Under the pieces are notes generated by a model. It ran no database searches, had not been told where the DNA came from, and worked only from the letters and a program-made list of their open reading frames with translations. From Micrasema longulum (lineage: Eukaryota; Arthropoda; Insecta; Trichoptera; Brachycentridae), in assembly GCA_022494885.1 (NCBI GenBank), contig JAGVSM010002930.1, positions 93,965 through 157,964 on the forward strand: a DNA stretch of 64,000 nucleotides, in the 5' to 3' direction. Every line of letters starts with the position of its first letter. Position 1 is the first letter of the stretch. This document shows, piece after piece, positions 10,313 to 20,538 of this stretch. Both the position numbers and the translations under genes were made by a program.

Positions 10313-10398
10313 AAAGATTATTTGATGCAAGTTATGAATCAACCTTGTTTTTCGAAAATTTGTAGTCACCAAATTGTTACAGAAACCCGACGATATTA

Positions 10399-10960
10399 TG
10401 GTTAGAAAGACGACATAGGGATATCTACAGAAAAATTCAAAAGCCTTATAATATTTAAGAACCCAATGACATGTAAGCTGGCTGTAGACAACAAGGCGAT
10501 AGAGCAAGAGATGGAATTTAAATACCTTGGAATTGACATCAGTAGCACGGGAAATATCTTCAATGCGGCTCTAAACAAATAAATAAAGCTGTTTCGGTGT
10601 CTGGATGTCTCAAAGATCTCGTGTGGAGGAATAAACACACGAAACTCGAAAGTTAGGTTAGAATTTAGAAAACATGTGTAAGGCCAGTAGCCACGTACGG
10701 AGTTGAGGCAAGAGCGGATACCTCCATAACAAAGTCTCGACCTCGGACCTCGGAAATGTGAACTTAAAGATGTATCACCGGAAACATGCTACGAGATCGC
10801 ATAAGAAACACGAAGATTCGAAGCACGTGTAGTACTGAAGACGTTCTGAGGTGAGGAAGACAGCGAAGACGATGCTGTTATTAATATATCAACCAAATAC
10901 TGGAGAACAGACTTCGACGTCTCGCATTTTAAGGGGATACAGAGGGCATAAGACCCTGAT
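10399..10960 (+). pseudogene. Decayed LINE RT C-terminal region
   Basis: Reading + with several stops and frame changes gives LAVDNKAIEQEMEFKYLGID then ISSTGNI, a pattern (E-F-K-Y-L-G-I, then S-T-G) seen after the RT palm in RTE- and I-group LINEs. Further on come remnants like PETCYEIA near an RxR segment. It is old and non-functional. The minus-strand ORFs here are shadows. Confidence 0.55.
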
Positions 10961-10974
10961 TGCTCAATCACAGA

Positions 10975-11425
10975 TGTTTGTCAACGTGGTTGGAAGTCCT
11001 TAACTCTTGTGTGGCTGTGATGTTACCCTAGTCAACATAGGACACAAGACTTGATAGATCTCTCTTATTTTTTCAAGGGATGAATACGTATTATTCTTTA
11101 TCTTTGAGTGCACATTTTCACACCCTATTTCAAAAGTAAAATTTGTATAACTATGCTAAATGTTAATACAAACAATATTCATTCTTGATACGCGAAGAAT
11201 GAATGTTCGCTAATTCAACAACACATCTTTACATATACCTTATACGAGAGAAGAGCACGAAGATAGAAGTCGTAACAAGGAAGACAGAGACGCTGTTCTG
11301 CTGCGGGTGTTGTCTAAAACAGATTCAGTCTTCAGTTGGTTGATGACAGTAATGGGGGACGCACGCACGTAACATGAGCGGCGTACTTGTAATTTTTAAT
11401 TTATTTTGCTATAACAGGGCCAAAT
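10975..11425. other. No feature recognised
   Basis: Mixed composition with a GC-richer patch at about 11280-11390. No motif or repeat partner was found inside the window. Confidence 0.3.
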
Positions 11426-11429
11426 TATA

Positions 11430-11590
11430 TGTTTACTTGCATAAACTATGAAAAAGGAATTATTAAACAATATGTATCAATGTTTTTTTTTTAATATCTA
11501 AACTTTAGAATATTCCGTGTTTTACTAGTGGTAACACGATGTACATCACCGCGCAAAGAGATTATTTACCACAGTCTTCTAAGAGTTAAA
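11430..11590 (+). repeat. Dispersed repeat C (copy 1)
   Basis: TGTTTACTTGCATAAACT, then CTTTAGAATATTCCGT, TTTTACTAGTGGTAA and a later CTAAGAGTTAAA match the segment at 34968-35115 in the same order and orientation. Class unknown; non-coding. Confidence 0.65.
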
Positions 11591-11699
11591 TAACTTACCG
11601 ATTACGATGGAAAATGATGATATTATCGCGGTGACATGGTTTTTGGCCACAAACCATTACAACAATATGAAACAAAATTATTTTGTAAATATATTCAGG

Positions 11700-11940
11700 T
11701 TTAGTGCCGAAATACGGCGTTTATTGGCAAAAAATAAAAGTAAATACATACAATACAAAATAAAACATAAATAATAACTGAAAAAAATGCAAACAATGAT
11801 AAGAAAAAAAATATATGTAAGATATAATATGACAAAAAAGTAAATAAAATAAACGAAAAATTAATAAACATTCTATTTCAAATTGACAACTCCAACAGTT
11901 CGAATTCCAAAAACTAAAAAAAATGAAAACCAATATCACA
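11700..11940. other. AT-rich segment, possible inverted LINE tail
   Basis: Long A-rich plus-strand runs give only low-complexity ORFs on the minus strand. No RT motif can be read with confidence. Confidence 0.25.
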
Positions 11941-11944
11941 AGGG

Positions 11945-12130
11945 AGATGAAGAACATTTTGTAGAAGAGGATATAGAAGTCTAGGCATTTACAGTACTTA
12001 TTACCTGTCATTGGCTTGTTTAAGTGGCCACTTTACATACTGTATAACATAACCCATTCTTCTGCCTATTTTTGAACATCTATATTCCTTCGAATTTTTG
12101 TGAAGAGCTGTAACCTTTATGGCAATTCTA
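11945..12130 (+). repeat. Foldback family A fragment
   Basis: GATGAAGAACATTTTG, then AAGTCTAGGCATTTACAG and TGTCATTGGCTTGTTTAAGT (12006-12025) form an A arm running to the CTATATTCCTTC segment. The opposite arm is missing. Confidence 0.65.
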
Positions 12131-12139
12131 GCGGGTGAC

Positions 12140-12250
12140 AATCTTACTAAATTTATTTTAATAAAATAAATAAAAACAACTTTTTTATGTTTGTATTTGT
12201 TCTTGTTATTATAGTGAATAACCACAAAGTTAGTGCTTCAAATATAAAAT
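12140..12250 (+). repeat. Dispersed repeat D (copy 1)
   Basis: Its end ATAACCACAAAGTTAGTGCT then TCAAATATAAAATTT matches 34595-34630. Related ends (GACCACAAAGTTAATGCTTT) lie at 17259-17285 and near 58750, usually next to family A or B copies. It may be a common terminal module. Confidence 0.5.
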
Positions 12251-12772
12251 TTTAAGTTGAACTTTATTAACGGATTTGAAGTATTTTTCATCTTTAATTT
12301 ATATGATACTTCACGGGTGCCTAATAATATTAAAATACGATTTATACGTCGCGGTTATACGTTGCGTAACATAAATATATTGAAAAATGTCAATTAATAT
12401 GAGGTGTTTCGTGGATACGAGAAAAAAATAAACTCAATATTAAAAAGTTAAGGGATATTAATTAAGTAAAGTGATATTCTCAGGCACCTTGTACTAGGCA
12501 CCCACCCCTCGCAGCTTACTCGAGTATATCGTGTTTCACCCCCTTAAGGAAATCATTTATTTACTTTGCACTTCGGACTAAAAGAAAATTCGAGAAGATA
12601 CGAAGTATCGAATAACACTTTTTGCTGGAAGGTAAGTTTTGTAATCGAAAAATATCGCAGAATTATAAAGGTGTCGTTTTGAACCTACATGTAAGATTCA
12701 TGCAAAGGTATACATTGTGAACAATTTAACAATTTATATAAACGAAATCATTATCATACCCCTTTATCCTAG

Positions 12773-12915
12773 AATAATATTTTGGTTGTAAATATTTCAT
12801 TTCTACAGTTTTTTTTTTTGCGAAATTTTAATGTTCATATTAGCCGTTTGACGGCACTAAAATTTTGCTAAAAACATACTGCAGAAATTAAATATTTACA
12901 ACCAAAATATTATTA
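12773..12915. repeat. Long hairpin (about 36-bp arms)
   Basis: AATAATATTTTGGTTGTAAA, continuing TATTTCATTTCTACAGT, is mirrored by CTGCAGAAATTAAATATTTA, continuing CAACCAAAATATTATT, with a loop of about 70 bp that is itself partly palindromic (AAATTTTAATG and CTAAAATTTTG). It is probably a short MITE or foldback remnant. Confidence 0.75.
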
Positions 12916-12919
12916 ACAA

Positions 12920-13030
12920 TGTTTTGAGTTTTTCTAAATGTTTGTAGAGAAGAACTGGATCCATTCCCTAGGGGAGTTGTTAATATTTACATATTACAAC
13001 AGACATCAAAAACACTTTAGAAAAGGATTT
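12920..13030 (+). repeat. Foldback family A terminal fragment
   Basis: It starts AACAATGTTTTGAGTTTTTC, continues through a TGTTTGTAGAGAAGAACTGG segment and reaches TTACAACAGACATCAAAAAC. This is an A terminus directly abutting the hairpin at 12773-12915. Confidence 0.6.
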
Positions 13031-13059
13031 TTTTAAAATGTTTATTCTTCTTCTTGGAC

Positions 13060-13385
13060 AGGGGCCCGTATTTCAATGGAAAGTTTACATTTATCTTCAA
13101 TTTTATCTACTTCTATCTTTTATCTTAAAAATTGGGGCATTTAAAAAAAATATTTCAGTTACAGGTTACTAACGAAAATATCTTAAATTTTCATTCAAAT
13201 GCACATATTTTCGCCCATAATGTCAATTTTACTTTATTCCGTCTGGATATGTGCCGATGAAGAAAGCTTCCATAATCGTGGCTCAGGTGGATTTATAAAT
13301 ATGATAGATCCACCAGGGCCCCGATTACAATGGGAAGTTTTCCAGCCTGTCTACAAACATTTAGGCATACATAAAACATTGTAAA
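13060..13385. repeat. Degenerate repeat bounded by similar CAGGGGCC segments
   Basis: CAGGGGCCCGTATTTCAATG at about 13060 and CAGGGCCCCGATTACAATGG at about 13313 are similar direct segments. A family A terminus in inverted orientation (CCAGCCTGTCTACAAACATT) follows to 13385. These may be DNA-transposon end fragments; no ORF is visible. Confidence 0.35.
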
Positions 13386-13710
13386 AAGCAATAAAACCCA
13401 GATAACCACGAGTAAACATACATTAGTTTTCTGTGCACCTGACTGAACTCGGTCACAAATAATGACAGATGACCGCCGAAACAACATATCATCATTACAT
13501 CATACATCAAATAAGCTTTCCACCGGAAAGCTTTCCGTAGAGCAAAAATATAAATCATGAGCAGTGGACGGGGAACATGATACCGCATGTTAACTTAAAA
13601 GAAATTCGTTATTATTATCAAGCTTCCTGAATTCGATCTTTCAAAACTTGGCGATCTAATATTACACTTCAAAAAGTTATTATATAACTAGAAAGAATAT
13701 TAAAAACGTC
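13386..13710. other. No gene recognised
   Basis: Three overlapping short minus-strand ORFs cross this region, but none shows a family signature and their composition is not coding-like. Confidence 0.3.
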
Positions 13711-14340
13711 GGCCTCGTGGTGTAATGGTCAGCGCGTTTGCCTACCACGCAAGAGGTCTCGGTTATGATTCACATTCGGTGTTTACACGGTAGAATATTT
13801 CAAAGTCCCTGGACTATGCCTGAAGAGTAAAACTAATCAATTTACCTTCATGTAATAAAAATATTAAGATACGCTGCAATCGGTGTACCAATGCAGTGCT
13901 CTATGCAACAAAAGTCCTAGTCCTATTTAAAATTCTTAACTCACTCTTTGATGCGCCTGAACTACTGAGCTCAATAAAATTAAATATCCCAACTAGAAAC
14001 CTCAGAAAAAACTTACTCTTTCATACCGAATCGATAACTATAGAACTAACTATGGTTTTCATTCCCCTATGCCAACAATTCTTAGATCTGCCAACAAACA
14101 TACCAGTCTTGATTTCTTTGATAACAAGTTGTCTTCTTTCAAACAATCACTGAATCAAATTCAATTATAAACACTTCTCTCCCGCTTCCGCTCCCACAAC
14201 GTCTACTATATACCATTGTATCTTTCTACTTTTCTTATAATAATTTTCTTTATGTAAATATGACCCTAAAAAGGCCCATTGGGCGTATATATAAATAAAT
14301 CAAATAAAATAAATAACGTGTGGAAGTGGAATGATGATGA
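13711..14340 (+). mobile_element. tRNA-derived SINE-1, interrupted by a LINE fragment
   Basis: The head GGCCTCGTGGTGTAATGGTC is an A-box-like tRNA promoter; the B-box part (GAGGTCTCGGTTATGATTCA) is degraded. The body CAATGCAGTGCTCTATGCA ends at about 13891. A LINE 3' fragment follows, and the SINE resumes at about 14317 with GTGTGGAAGTGGAATGATGA and a (GAT)n tail. The two halves match uninterrupted copies at 36161-36432 and 41367-41632. Confidence 0.85.
13893..14316 (+). mobile_element. LINE 3' fragment nested inside SINE-1
   Basis: It encodes VLFKILNSLFDAPELLSSIK and LNIPTRNLRKNLLFHTESI (ORF to 14153), a decayed RT C-terminus. A 3' UTR with AAAAAGGCCCATTGGGCGTA and an AAATAAATCAAATAAAAT tail follows. 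Related UTR text lies at 54715-54770. The SINE resumes immediately after the tail, so this inserted later than the SINE. Confidence 0.75.
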
Positions 14341-14377
14341 TGATGAGTATTAAAAAAAAACAAGGCAGTAGTGAATC

Positions 14378-14475
14378 AACAATGTTTTGAGTATGTCAAA
14401 AAGTTTGTAGACAGGCAGGATTTCACTTCTCTTCAAGAAGTTATTTAGATCTGAATTTATTGCAACTGACTTGAA
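14378..14475 (+). repeat. Foldback family A terminal fragment
   Basis: CAACAATGTTTTGAGTATGT, then TTTGTAGACAGGCAGGATTT and TTTAGATCTGAATTTATTGC match the A termini near 21110-21200 and 31510-31600. Confidence 0.55.
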
Positions 14476-14579
14476 ATAAATTTCATAAAAGGTACATGTT
14501 TTTTAAAAATTCTATACATGTCTACTTTTACGCATCTAGTAAATGTTATCACTGTAACTCTCCAAAAAAACAGACTAAC

Positions 14580-14925
14580 TCTTGTGTTTGTGTTTATTTA
14601 TATGATTTTATATAATTTTAAAGAGTACATGAGGAAAAAAATAAAAACATAGGATGTATAAAGAAAAAACATAAAACAATAATACATTCATACTAATTAA
14701 AATTTAATGTAGTTTTTACACGTGTTCAAAAAATTCTTTGGATTAACTTTTTTTAAAGATTTTAGATTGAAATTTATTAATTGATATATTATTTTTAAAA
14801 GTTTTTATTTCATTGGGAAGATTATTATAATTATTTACACTTTTGGAGACAATGCTATTTTGACCATGACTTGTGTGGAATTTAGGAATTTTAATATTAT
14901 TTTGGTATCTAAGTGACTTTTATTT
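14580..14925 (-). pseudogene. LINE RT C-terminal fragment (inverted)
   Basis: On the minus strand the frame reads KIPKFHTSHGQNSIVSKSVN, then NYNNLPNEIKTFKNNISINK and FKKVNPKNFLNTC, ending at a stop near 14700. The S-x-x-N-x-L-P-x-E-I-K pattern followed by a basic helix is the classic end of LINE ORF2. The left flank (14580-14700) is its AT-rich 3' UTR. Confidence 0.65.
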
Positions 14926-15185
14926 ATTTATTGACGGACATTGTCAATTTGTCCAACTCTGAATCACTTAATAAGTTGGAACGATTGTAGAATGTTTGTA
15001 TATGTTATATCTTTGATCTTCGCAAATTCGACCACATAACCGAATATTGCACGCAACTACACTGGCTCAGCGTCAGGCGTAGAAGAAACATTCACATTTT
15101 ATTACTTCTTCACAATATTTTAAATAATCCCACTTCGCCTGTTTATCTGAGAGAATTCTTCCAACCTCTAGCCAAACGAATTATT
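14926..15185 (+). pseudogene. LINE RT C-terminal fragment
   Basis: The + frame with one stop gives KLERL, then DLRKFDHITEYCTQLHWLSV, RRRRNIHILLLLHNILNNPT and SPVYLREFFQPLAKR. It belongs to the family with a YLRE(K/F)F C-terminus (compare 25457-26042). A small inverted relative at 20815-20935 is embedded in another SINE-1. Confidence 0.7.
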
Positions 15186-15284
15186 TTATTTATTATATCT
15201 TCAAATTAAAGAAAGTACTTATTAAAAATAAAATAAAAAAATTGCATAATATGTTAAAACTAAGAACATATAGAAATACTATGA

Positions 15285-15313
15285 TTATACATACATACAT
15301 ACACAAATACATG
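15285..15313. repeat. (CATA)n microsatellite
   Basis: A short run of CATACATACATACATACACA type repeats just before an RT fragment. Confidence 0.6.
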
Positions 15314-15319
15314 CACATG

Positions 15320-15770
15320 ATGAAAGTAGGTTAATTGCTATTGAAATGCGATATCTCAGGCAAATGTGTAGCAAAACGATGTATGATAGGTGCACAAAGG
15401 TCGAGATCCGTGAACTGTGTAAGGCTGAGATATGCATTATCGACAGAATCAAGAAAGGGGCGCTGCGTTGGTTTGGACATGTAGAGCGAATGGACAACGA
15501 AAGAACGGCTAAAAGGATCTACGATGCGAATGTTGATGGAGGCAGAAAACGAGGAAGGCCGAGAAAGACATGGCACGATCAAGTCCATCAAATACTTGGA
15601 GATGGACATGTCAAAAGTAGGAATAATCGGCGTGCGTGCATGAGAAGATGTATGAATGTAGAGGAAGCGAGGTCTGTATACCAAGATAGAGTGATATGGC
15701 GTTCTATCATCTCTGCCTACCCCTACGGGGAAACGGCGTTATGGTTTGTTTGTTTGTTTTTTTTAAATTA
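15320..15770 (+). pseudogene. LINE RT C-terminal fragment, family W (WFGHVERMD)
   Basis: The frame reads ESRLIAIEMRYLRQMCSKTM, DRIKKGALRWFGHVERMDNE, GGRKRGRPRKTWHDQVHQIL and YQDRVIWRSIISAYPYGETA. The G-x-L-R-W-F-G-H-V-x-R-M and R-G-R-P-x-x-T-W motifs are diagnostic of the C-terminal region of many arthropod endonuclease-RT LINEs. The fragment lacks endonuclease and RT core but keeps an open frame, so it is fairly recent. Further W copies are at 16452-16838, 61825-61985 and 62495-62910 (minus), with scraps at 63085-63140 and 63570-63650. Confidence 0.85.
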
Positions 15771-15835
15771 TATTATGTTTTATATTTTGTTGTATGAGTC
15801 TCCGATAAAATTTAAAAAATATTTTTTTTTCTAGA

Positions 15836-16440
15836 TGATAACGTAAACTGCTTTTACAAAAATCTTGTTTCATTTTGTTCAGTTGAAAAACCTCCTTGAA
15901 AATCGCAAGCTCCGGAAAATCCACGTGGCTCTAGATTCTTCAAAGATAACCAGGAGAGCCTTCCGACTTAATACTTTAAGGCTGTTTCGTTTTTTCCCTT
16001 AAATCAATCAAAACCTTCGGAAAACTCTTAGAAGATTGTATTATCCGATGGTGATTTTCAATTTAAGAGTCAGGAAGGTCAGAACTGGGGTAAATGCGTT
16101 TAAAGGCTGGAAATCAAAATTGGATGTTAGTGTATTTATTTACGGTTACTTTAATGGAAAAAGAACGGTTTTAAAATGGATTTTACCCACCTTTCGGAAT
16201 CAAAGATTATAAATCCGGTATATATCAATCAAATTGTAAGGATAACGATTCAATCGACTAACTATTAATACTAATCATTTATTTAAGACAAAAAGTTTGA
16301 GGTGCCTAAATATTTTTTATTTTTTTTGAAATCGCAAACATTCTGATGGAAAATAATTATAATTCTAATAAAAACACTGGATTAAAAGATTTACATGATG
16401 TAAGTTAAATACTAAAATTAGATTAATGCTGGAACTGGCA
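15836..16440. other. No gene recognised
   Basis: AT-rich sequence without RT motifs or a repeat partner in the window. Confidence 0.3.
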
Positions 16441-16451
16441 GAGGAAGGATG

Positions 16452-16838
16452 AAAGCCGAGTGAACGCGGTTGTCAATGTATGACAGGGTGACGAATGATG
16501 AAATCAGGCGAGAGTGTAAATCTGAGACAAGTATAGTTGATAAGATTAAGAAAGGGTCTCTGAGATGGTTTGGTCACGTAGAACGAATGGACGACGAAAG
16601 AATGGTAAAACAAGTATATATGGCGAAAATGAACGGCATTGTTAGACGAGGACGACCAAGGAAGACGTGGCATGATCAGATAAACCAAAATCTTAAGTCT
16701 GGTCATGTCAAAAGCAGACAGAACCGAAGGGCATGTATGACAAGATGTATGAATGTGGAAGAGGCTAGGATTGTATGCCAGGATAGACGTGTGTGGCGGT
16801 CCATTCTCTCTGCCTACCCCTACGGGGAAATGGCGTGA
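16452..16838 (+). pseudogene. LINE RT C-terminal fragment, family W (copy 2)
   Basis: The frame from 16470 gives YDRVTNDEIRRECKSETSIV, KKGSLRWFGHVERMDDERMV, RRGRPRKTWHDQINQNLKSG and RRVWRSILSAYPYGEMA. Immediately upstream, GAAAGCCGAGTGAACGCGGT (16452-16471) encodes the expected ESRVNA, but the next dozen or so residues found in other copies are deleted. A (GTA)n run follows at 16841-16860, a likely target or tail repeat. Confidence 0.85.
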
Positions 16839-16839
16839 T

Positions 16840-16860
16840 GGTAGTAGTAGTAGTAGTAGA
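16840..16860. repeat. (GTA)n tail
   Basis: A perfect trinucleotide run directly after the family W stop codon; probably the 3' repeat of the retroelement. Confidence 0.6.
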
Positions 16861-17097
16861 TTAATGCAACTACTTAATACAATAAAGGCAAGAATACATT
16901 ATTAGCTGATTTTTTGTTATTTACATCTTGTTGACTTCATTTAAAAAAAAAAACTTTTGTTACAACCCCATAACTAAAGTTAAGTTATCTGATGCAACTT
17001 TCATAGCGGTTTATGAGAAAGGCGATATTATTTAATACCGACCCCGATAATTTTCCTTCATTATTTTCCAAAAAATTACTCAAAAATTTACTAAATG

Positions 17098-17258
17098 TTA
17101 TTAAATATTTGTATATTACCACTTACCGACTTTTCTATGTCTACTGGTTTTGAGACGTGCGCGTCTCTTCTTCGGGACACCAATTTTCGAAACTGGTAGA
17201 CATAGAAAAGTCGGTAAGTAGTTATATACAAATATTTAATAACACTTAGGAAAATGTT
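17098..17258. mobile_element. Compact foldback family B element (near-perfect hairpin)
   Basis: The left arm runs TGTTATTAAATATTTGTATA, CCACTTACCGACTTTTCTAT, GTCTACTGGTTTTGAGACG. The right arm is its inverse complement (GAAACTGGTAGACATAGAAA, then AGTCGGTAAGTAGTTATATA and CAAATATTTAATAACA). Arms are about 60 bp around a loop of about 30 bp. It is the smallest complete B element here and defines both termini as TGTTATTAAATATTTGTATA. Confidence 0.8.
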
Positions 17259-17285
17259 TGACCACAAAGTTAATGCTTTAAATAT
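17259..17285 (+). repeat. Repeat D terminal module
   Basis: GACCACAAAGTTAATGCTTT, then AAATAT, follows the B element. The same module lies near 12226, 34603 and 58750. Confidence 0.45.
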
Positions 17286-17354
17286 CAATAAAAATTTACT
17301 TGCTTTATTCTCTCTATTTGTATTCTACTTTATTTCCTCGATTGAACGCGAACA

Positions 17355-17495
17355 GAAGGTGTCGAAAATGCTCACATTCGTCTAACTGACATTACATTTT
17401 GAAGGCTTGTAATCAAATAAAATAATATACATAGGTAACATAAAAACAAACGCAATATCTTGTACAGCCGAAATTTAGTTTTCGAATAACGTATA
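17355..17495 (+). repeat. Dispersed repeat E (copy 1)
   Basis: GGTGTCGAAAATGCTCACAT, TTTTGAAGGCTTGTAATCAA, AACATAAAAACAAACGCAAT and TTCGAATAACG align with 21462-21600 in the same order. Non-coding, class unknown. Confidence 0.65.
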
Positions 17496-17734
17496 ACCTC
17501 AACCATTTTCTCATTCTTTTAATACTCTATTATAATTTTTTTTAAAAAAGAAAAAAACTTATCTCAAAGACCCAATACATTATTTTCAAAAAAACTGAAG
17601 CCTTTTTTATATATATTGGCGAGATTCTACAACCATATTTTTTAATAATTTATTATATATTGACATCTTTTTTTTTTCAGATTATAAACAATGATAAATA
17701 ATGTAAACTCACTGGAGTTACCCGTGCCGAGGAC

Positions 17735-17775
17735 ACTTAACAATATATATATATATATTTATATATATATTTTAT
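17735..17775. repeat. (AT)n microsatellite
   Basis: ATATATATATATATTTATAT type run, ending in a T-rich stretch. Confidence 0.8.
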
Positions 17776-18164
17776 TTTTTTAACATGTGAGAATAAACAC
17801 AAAAGACTGAATGTACAGATATAATTATCGAAATGTTCAGACAGTTTTAAAAACTGCCTATTTAAGTTTATATTTAATTCATCTGCACCGATATTATTTT
17901 TATTTTAAAACGTACAATAAAAGAACAAAAAAATAACAAAAACTATACATTTGTGGAGCAATCGATTCAATATTGGTTTGGGTGACAATTTTAAACACTA
18001 CATATTCATGTTTATATTTCATTTCTATATACCCATATTATTAACATTATTAGTTTTTATTGAAGTTAAATTTATTATTTATTTATCATCTGTTTAAGTA
18101 TACGTCTGCACATAGTATAAAATCAACAAAACTCCCTTTCTGAACGACGCAAATTGACATAATA

Positions 18165-18450
18165 TGAATATTCGTTACCTCAGTCTCGCTAGTTCCGGCG
18201 CCCTCTAACGTCCGGATTCTCGTACTTCCGGTTCCGGGTAGTCCTTGTTCCGGTTGGGGGGATGGCCGGGGGCGAAAAGGTCATAGGACGACCGGATATA
18301 AGTGTGTCAGGCTCCGCTAGGCCAAGTGGGCCAAGGTTCGGTAGGGAGAAAGGGTCCTATTAAAGCAGGCTTTACTATCTCTCGGGTGGGAGAGATAAGG
18401 AGTGTTTGTAAAAACATCCCCAAATAGACCGAGATAAGTTTTATGGAAGA
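18165..18450. other. GC-rich island, unclassified
   Basis: GC content is clearly above the surroundings (for example GTTGGGGGGATGGCCGGGGG at about 18255, and several CCGG and TCCGG motifs). CTCTCGGGTGGGAGAG near 18378 can fold. No ORF or splice pattern fits. It could be the 5' end of a retroelement or a CpG-rich regulatory patch. Confidence 0.35.
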
Positions 18451-18955
18451 ATAATAATTCTTCATCTTGATTCATATCAGGTTGTTTATTTTAAATAAAT
18501 ATTGTAGTTCTTCTAATCAATTTGGCGGTATATGTAGACATGTACAGTCTTTAAAAAAATAATTAAAAGTCATTGCGTATGTGTGCGTACCAATAAATTT
18601 TCATGCAAATAATTCAAATGTGCGTGCTTACACAAGCAAAAATTGTATGTTCACTTCATTGACCGACGGGCACCAACACATTAACATTAAAAATATATAA
18701 AATTAAGGCTTGTAAAATTTTCAAACGTACATAACAATATTTGCGTAGAAATACAGTCGAAATCGATCGGAATTGAATATACGTACTATATATTTTTTTT
18801 AAATATAGATTTTCAAAAAGAGATGGAAAAAAATTTCGATTAGAGAATTCTATGCATTAACAGGACATATGGTTTTCTAATTCCTAAAATTTTCGAATAA
18901 AAAAATATCTCTGAAGAAAAATCCATCAAACATAATACGACTTGTGCGTCAATTC
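18451..18955. other. No feature recognised
   Basis: AT-rich, without repeat partners seen in this window. Confidence 0.3.
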
Positions 18956-18959
18956 GATT

Positions 18960-19255
18960 TCAATATTTTTCAACAGCATTTTGAGTCTATACGACTTTTT
19001 GTTGACATGAACTGGAGCCAACCCTCTTTGGAGATATAAATATTTATATTTAAAAACAGAGATGAAGAACATTTTATAGATGGGAATATAGAAGTTTGGG
19101 CATTTACAGAAATAACGACTTGTCATTGGCTGGCTTATGCGGCCACTTTACACACTGTGTACCATTCACCATTCTGCCTATATTTAAACATTTATATTCG
19201 TTCTATTCTTCCATCCATTGTTTTTTGTGAAGTCAAATAGCTGATCGGCATAATA
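18960..19255 (+). repeat. Foldback family A arm (degenerate)
   Basis: CAACAGCATTTTGAGTCTAT, then AACAGAGATGAAGAACATTT, GTCATTGGCTGGCTTATGCG and ACACTGTGTACCATTCACCA reproduce one full A arm. The second arm is missing. Confidence 0.65.
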
Positions 19256-20535
19256 TCAAGTAATTTAATACACTTACGCACAATGTAGTCCCCTTTACTG
19301 AAGAGCGCCATCTGCGACCGTCCATTTTATTCCAGTTCTGTCACGGAAGAAAGCTTAGAAAAAAACAGCTTTGGTAGATGCATTCGCCATAAGCAAAATC
19401 AGAAAGATTAGTCGCAATTTTTTTCTGTGGCGATTAGCAAATGTTACCCGTTACAATCTTAAGCACAAACTCTACCCTCTAGGACTTGAAATACCCCTTT
19501 TAATAGGAAATATTGAATTATAGACATTTATCGGCCAAATGATCTGTTGTTACTTCTACTCGTATATTAGCTTTCATGTTCCAGATAATTAATTACCTTA
19601 GACAATGTCCAACTTGCCAATGGTAATGCCTGTTTAAATGGCTATCTCTATGTTAAACTATATTACTTTGGACATTGACATTTTTCACGTCTCTAAGGGA
19701 GTTTTTCGTCACAAAATTCTTTTACTTTTTTAACATAATATTTCTACCTCAGCGGCAGACGGATGCAAATCCAGAATTGGATGAAATGACATTTCAATTT
19801 TCGTACACAGTTTATTATCATGTCCACTGATTTTGAAGAAATTTAAGTCTTAAAATGAAAGAACCAATGTACTGAAATACTGAAAATACAAATTAATGCT
19901 ATAAATAATTATAAACAACTTAGAAAAAGTAGATTCTTTAGGCATGTTTTCAACATTTTATGTTTGGATTTGCCTCCGGCTGCCTCTGAGGTACGGATAT
20001 TATTCTCAAGATATTATGTAAACCTACATTATTTCTTAATGTATGAATTGAGGTACCTTATTTTGTAATGGACTATTCAATTTTGTTTATAAATGAATAA
20101 GTAAAAATGAAAAATTGAAAATTGAAGAGGTGCGAAGGTTTTCACGGTCACTGTTATCAATATGTTTCCGACTTTATAGACACCGGAACACTTTTTAGAC
20201 ACCGGACATTTTTTCGCATTTGAACCGAAAATTTTGCATAAACCCAGTAATTACAGTGCACGAATAATTAAAGAGGCAATTTAAATACACAGACACCTAA
20301 ATAACATAAACAAAGACGACGGGCTTAAATTAAACTCAACATGGTTCCCAGCACTACATACTACAAAAATGAACAGAAATGTGCCTACTGCCGACTGCGA
20401 CACGGTACAAATTACTAGTACTAAAACACACACTTTTTTCTACAAAACACTCAGTTTACCCTCAAGATCGCTCCTGAAATGGTAGCCGAAACTTCGGAAC
20501 AAATCCAACACACACGGTATCACCCAAGAATGTAA
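19256..20535. other. No gene recognised
   Basis: I find no RT signature or long coding frame. GCGCCATCTGCGACCG near 19307 and CGCCATCTATAG near 59460 share a short core, which is too little to call a repeat. Confidence 0.3.
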
Positions 20536-20538
20536 CAG

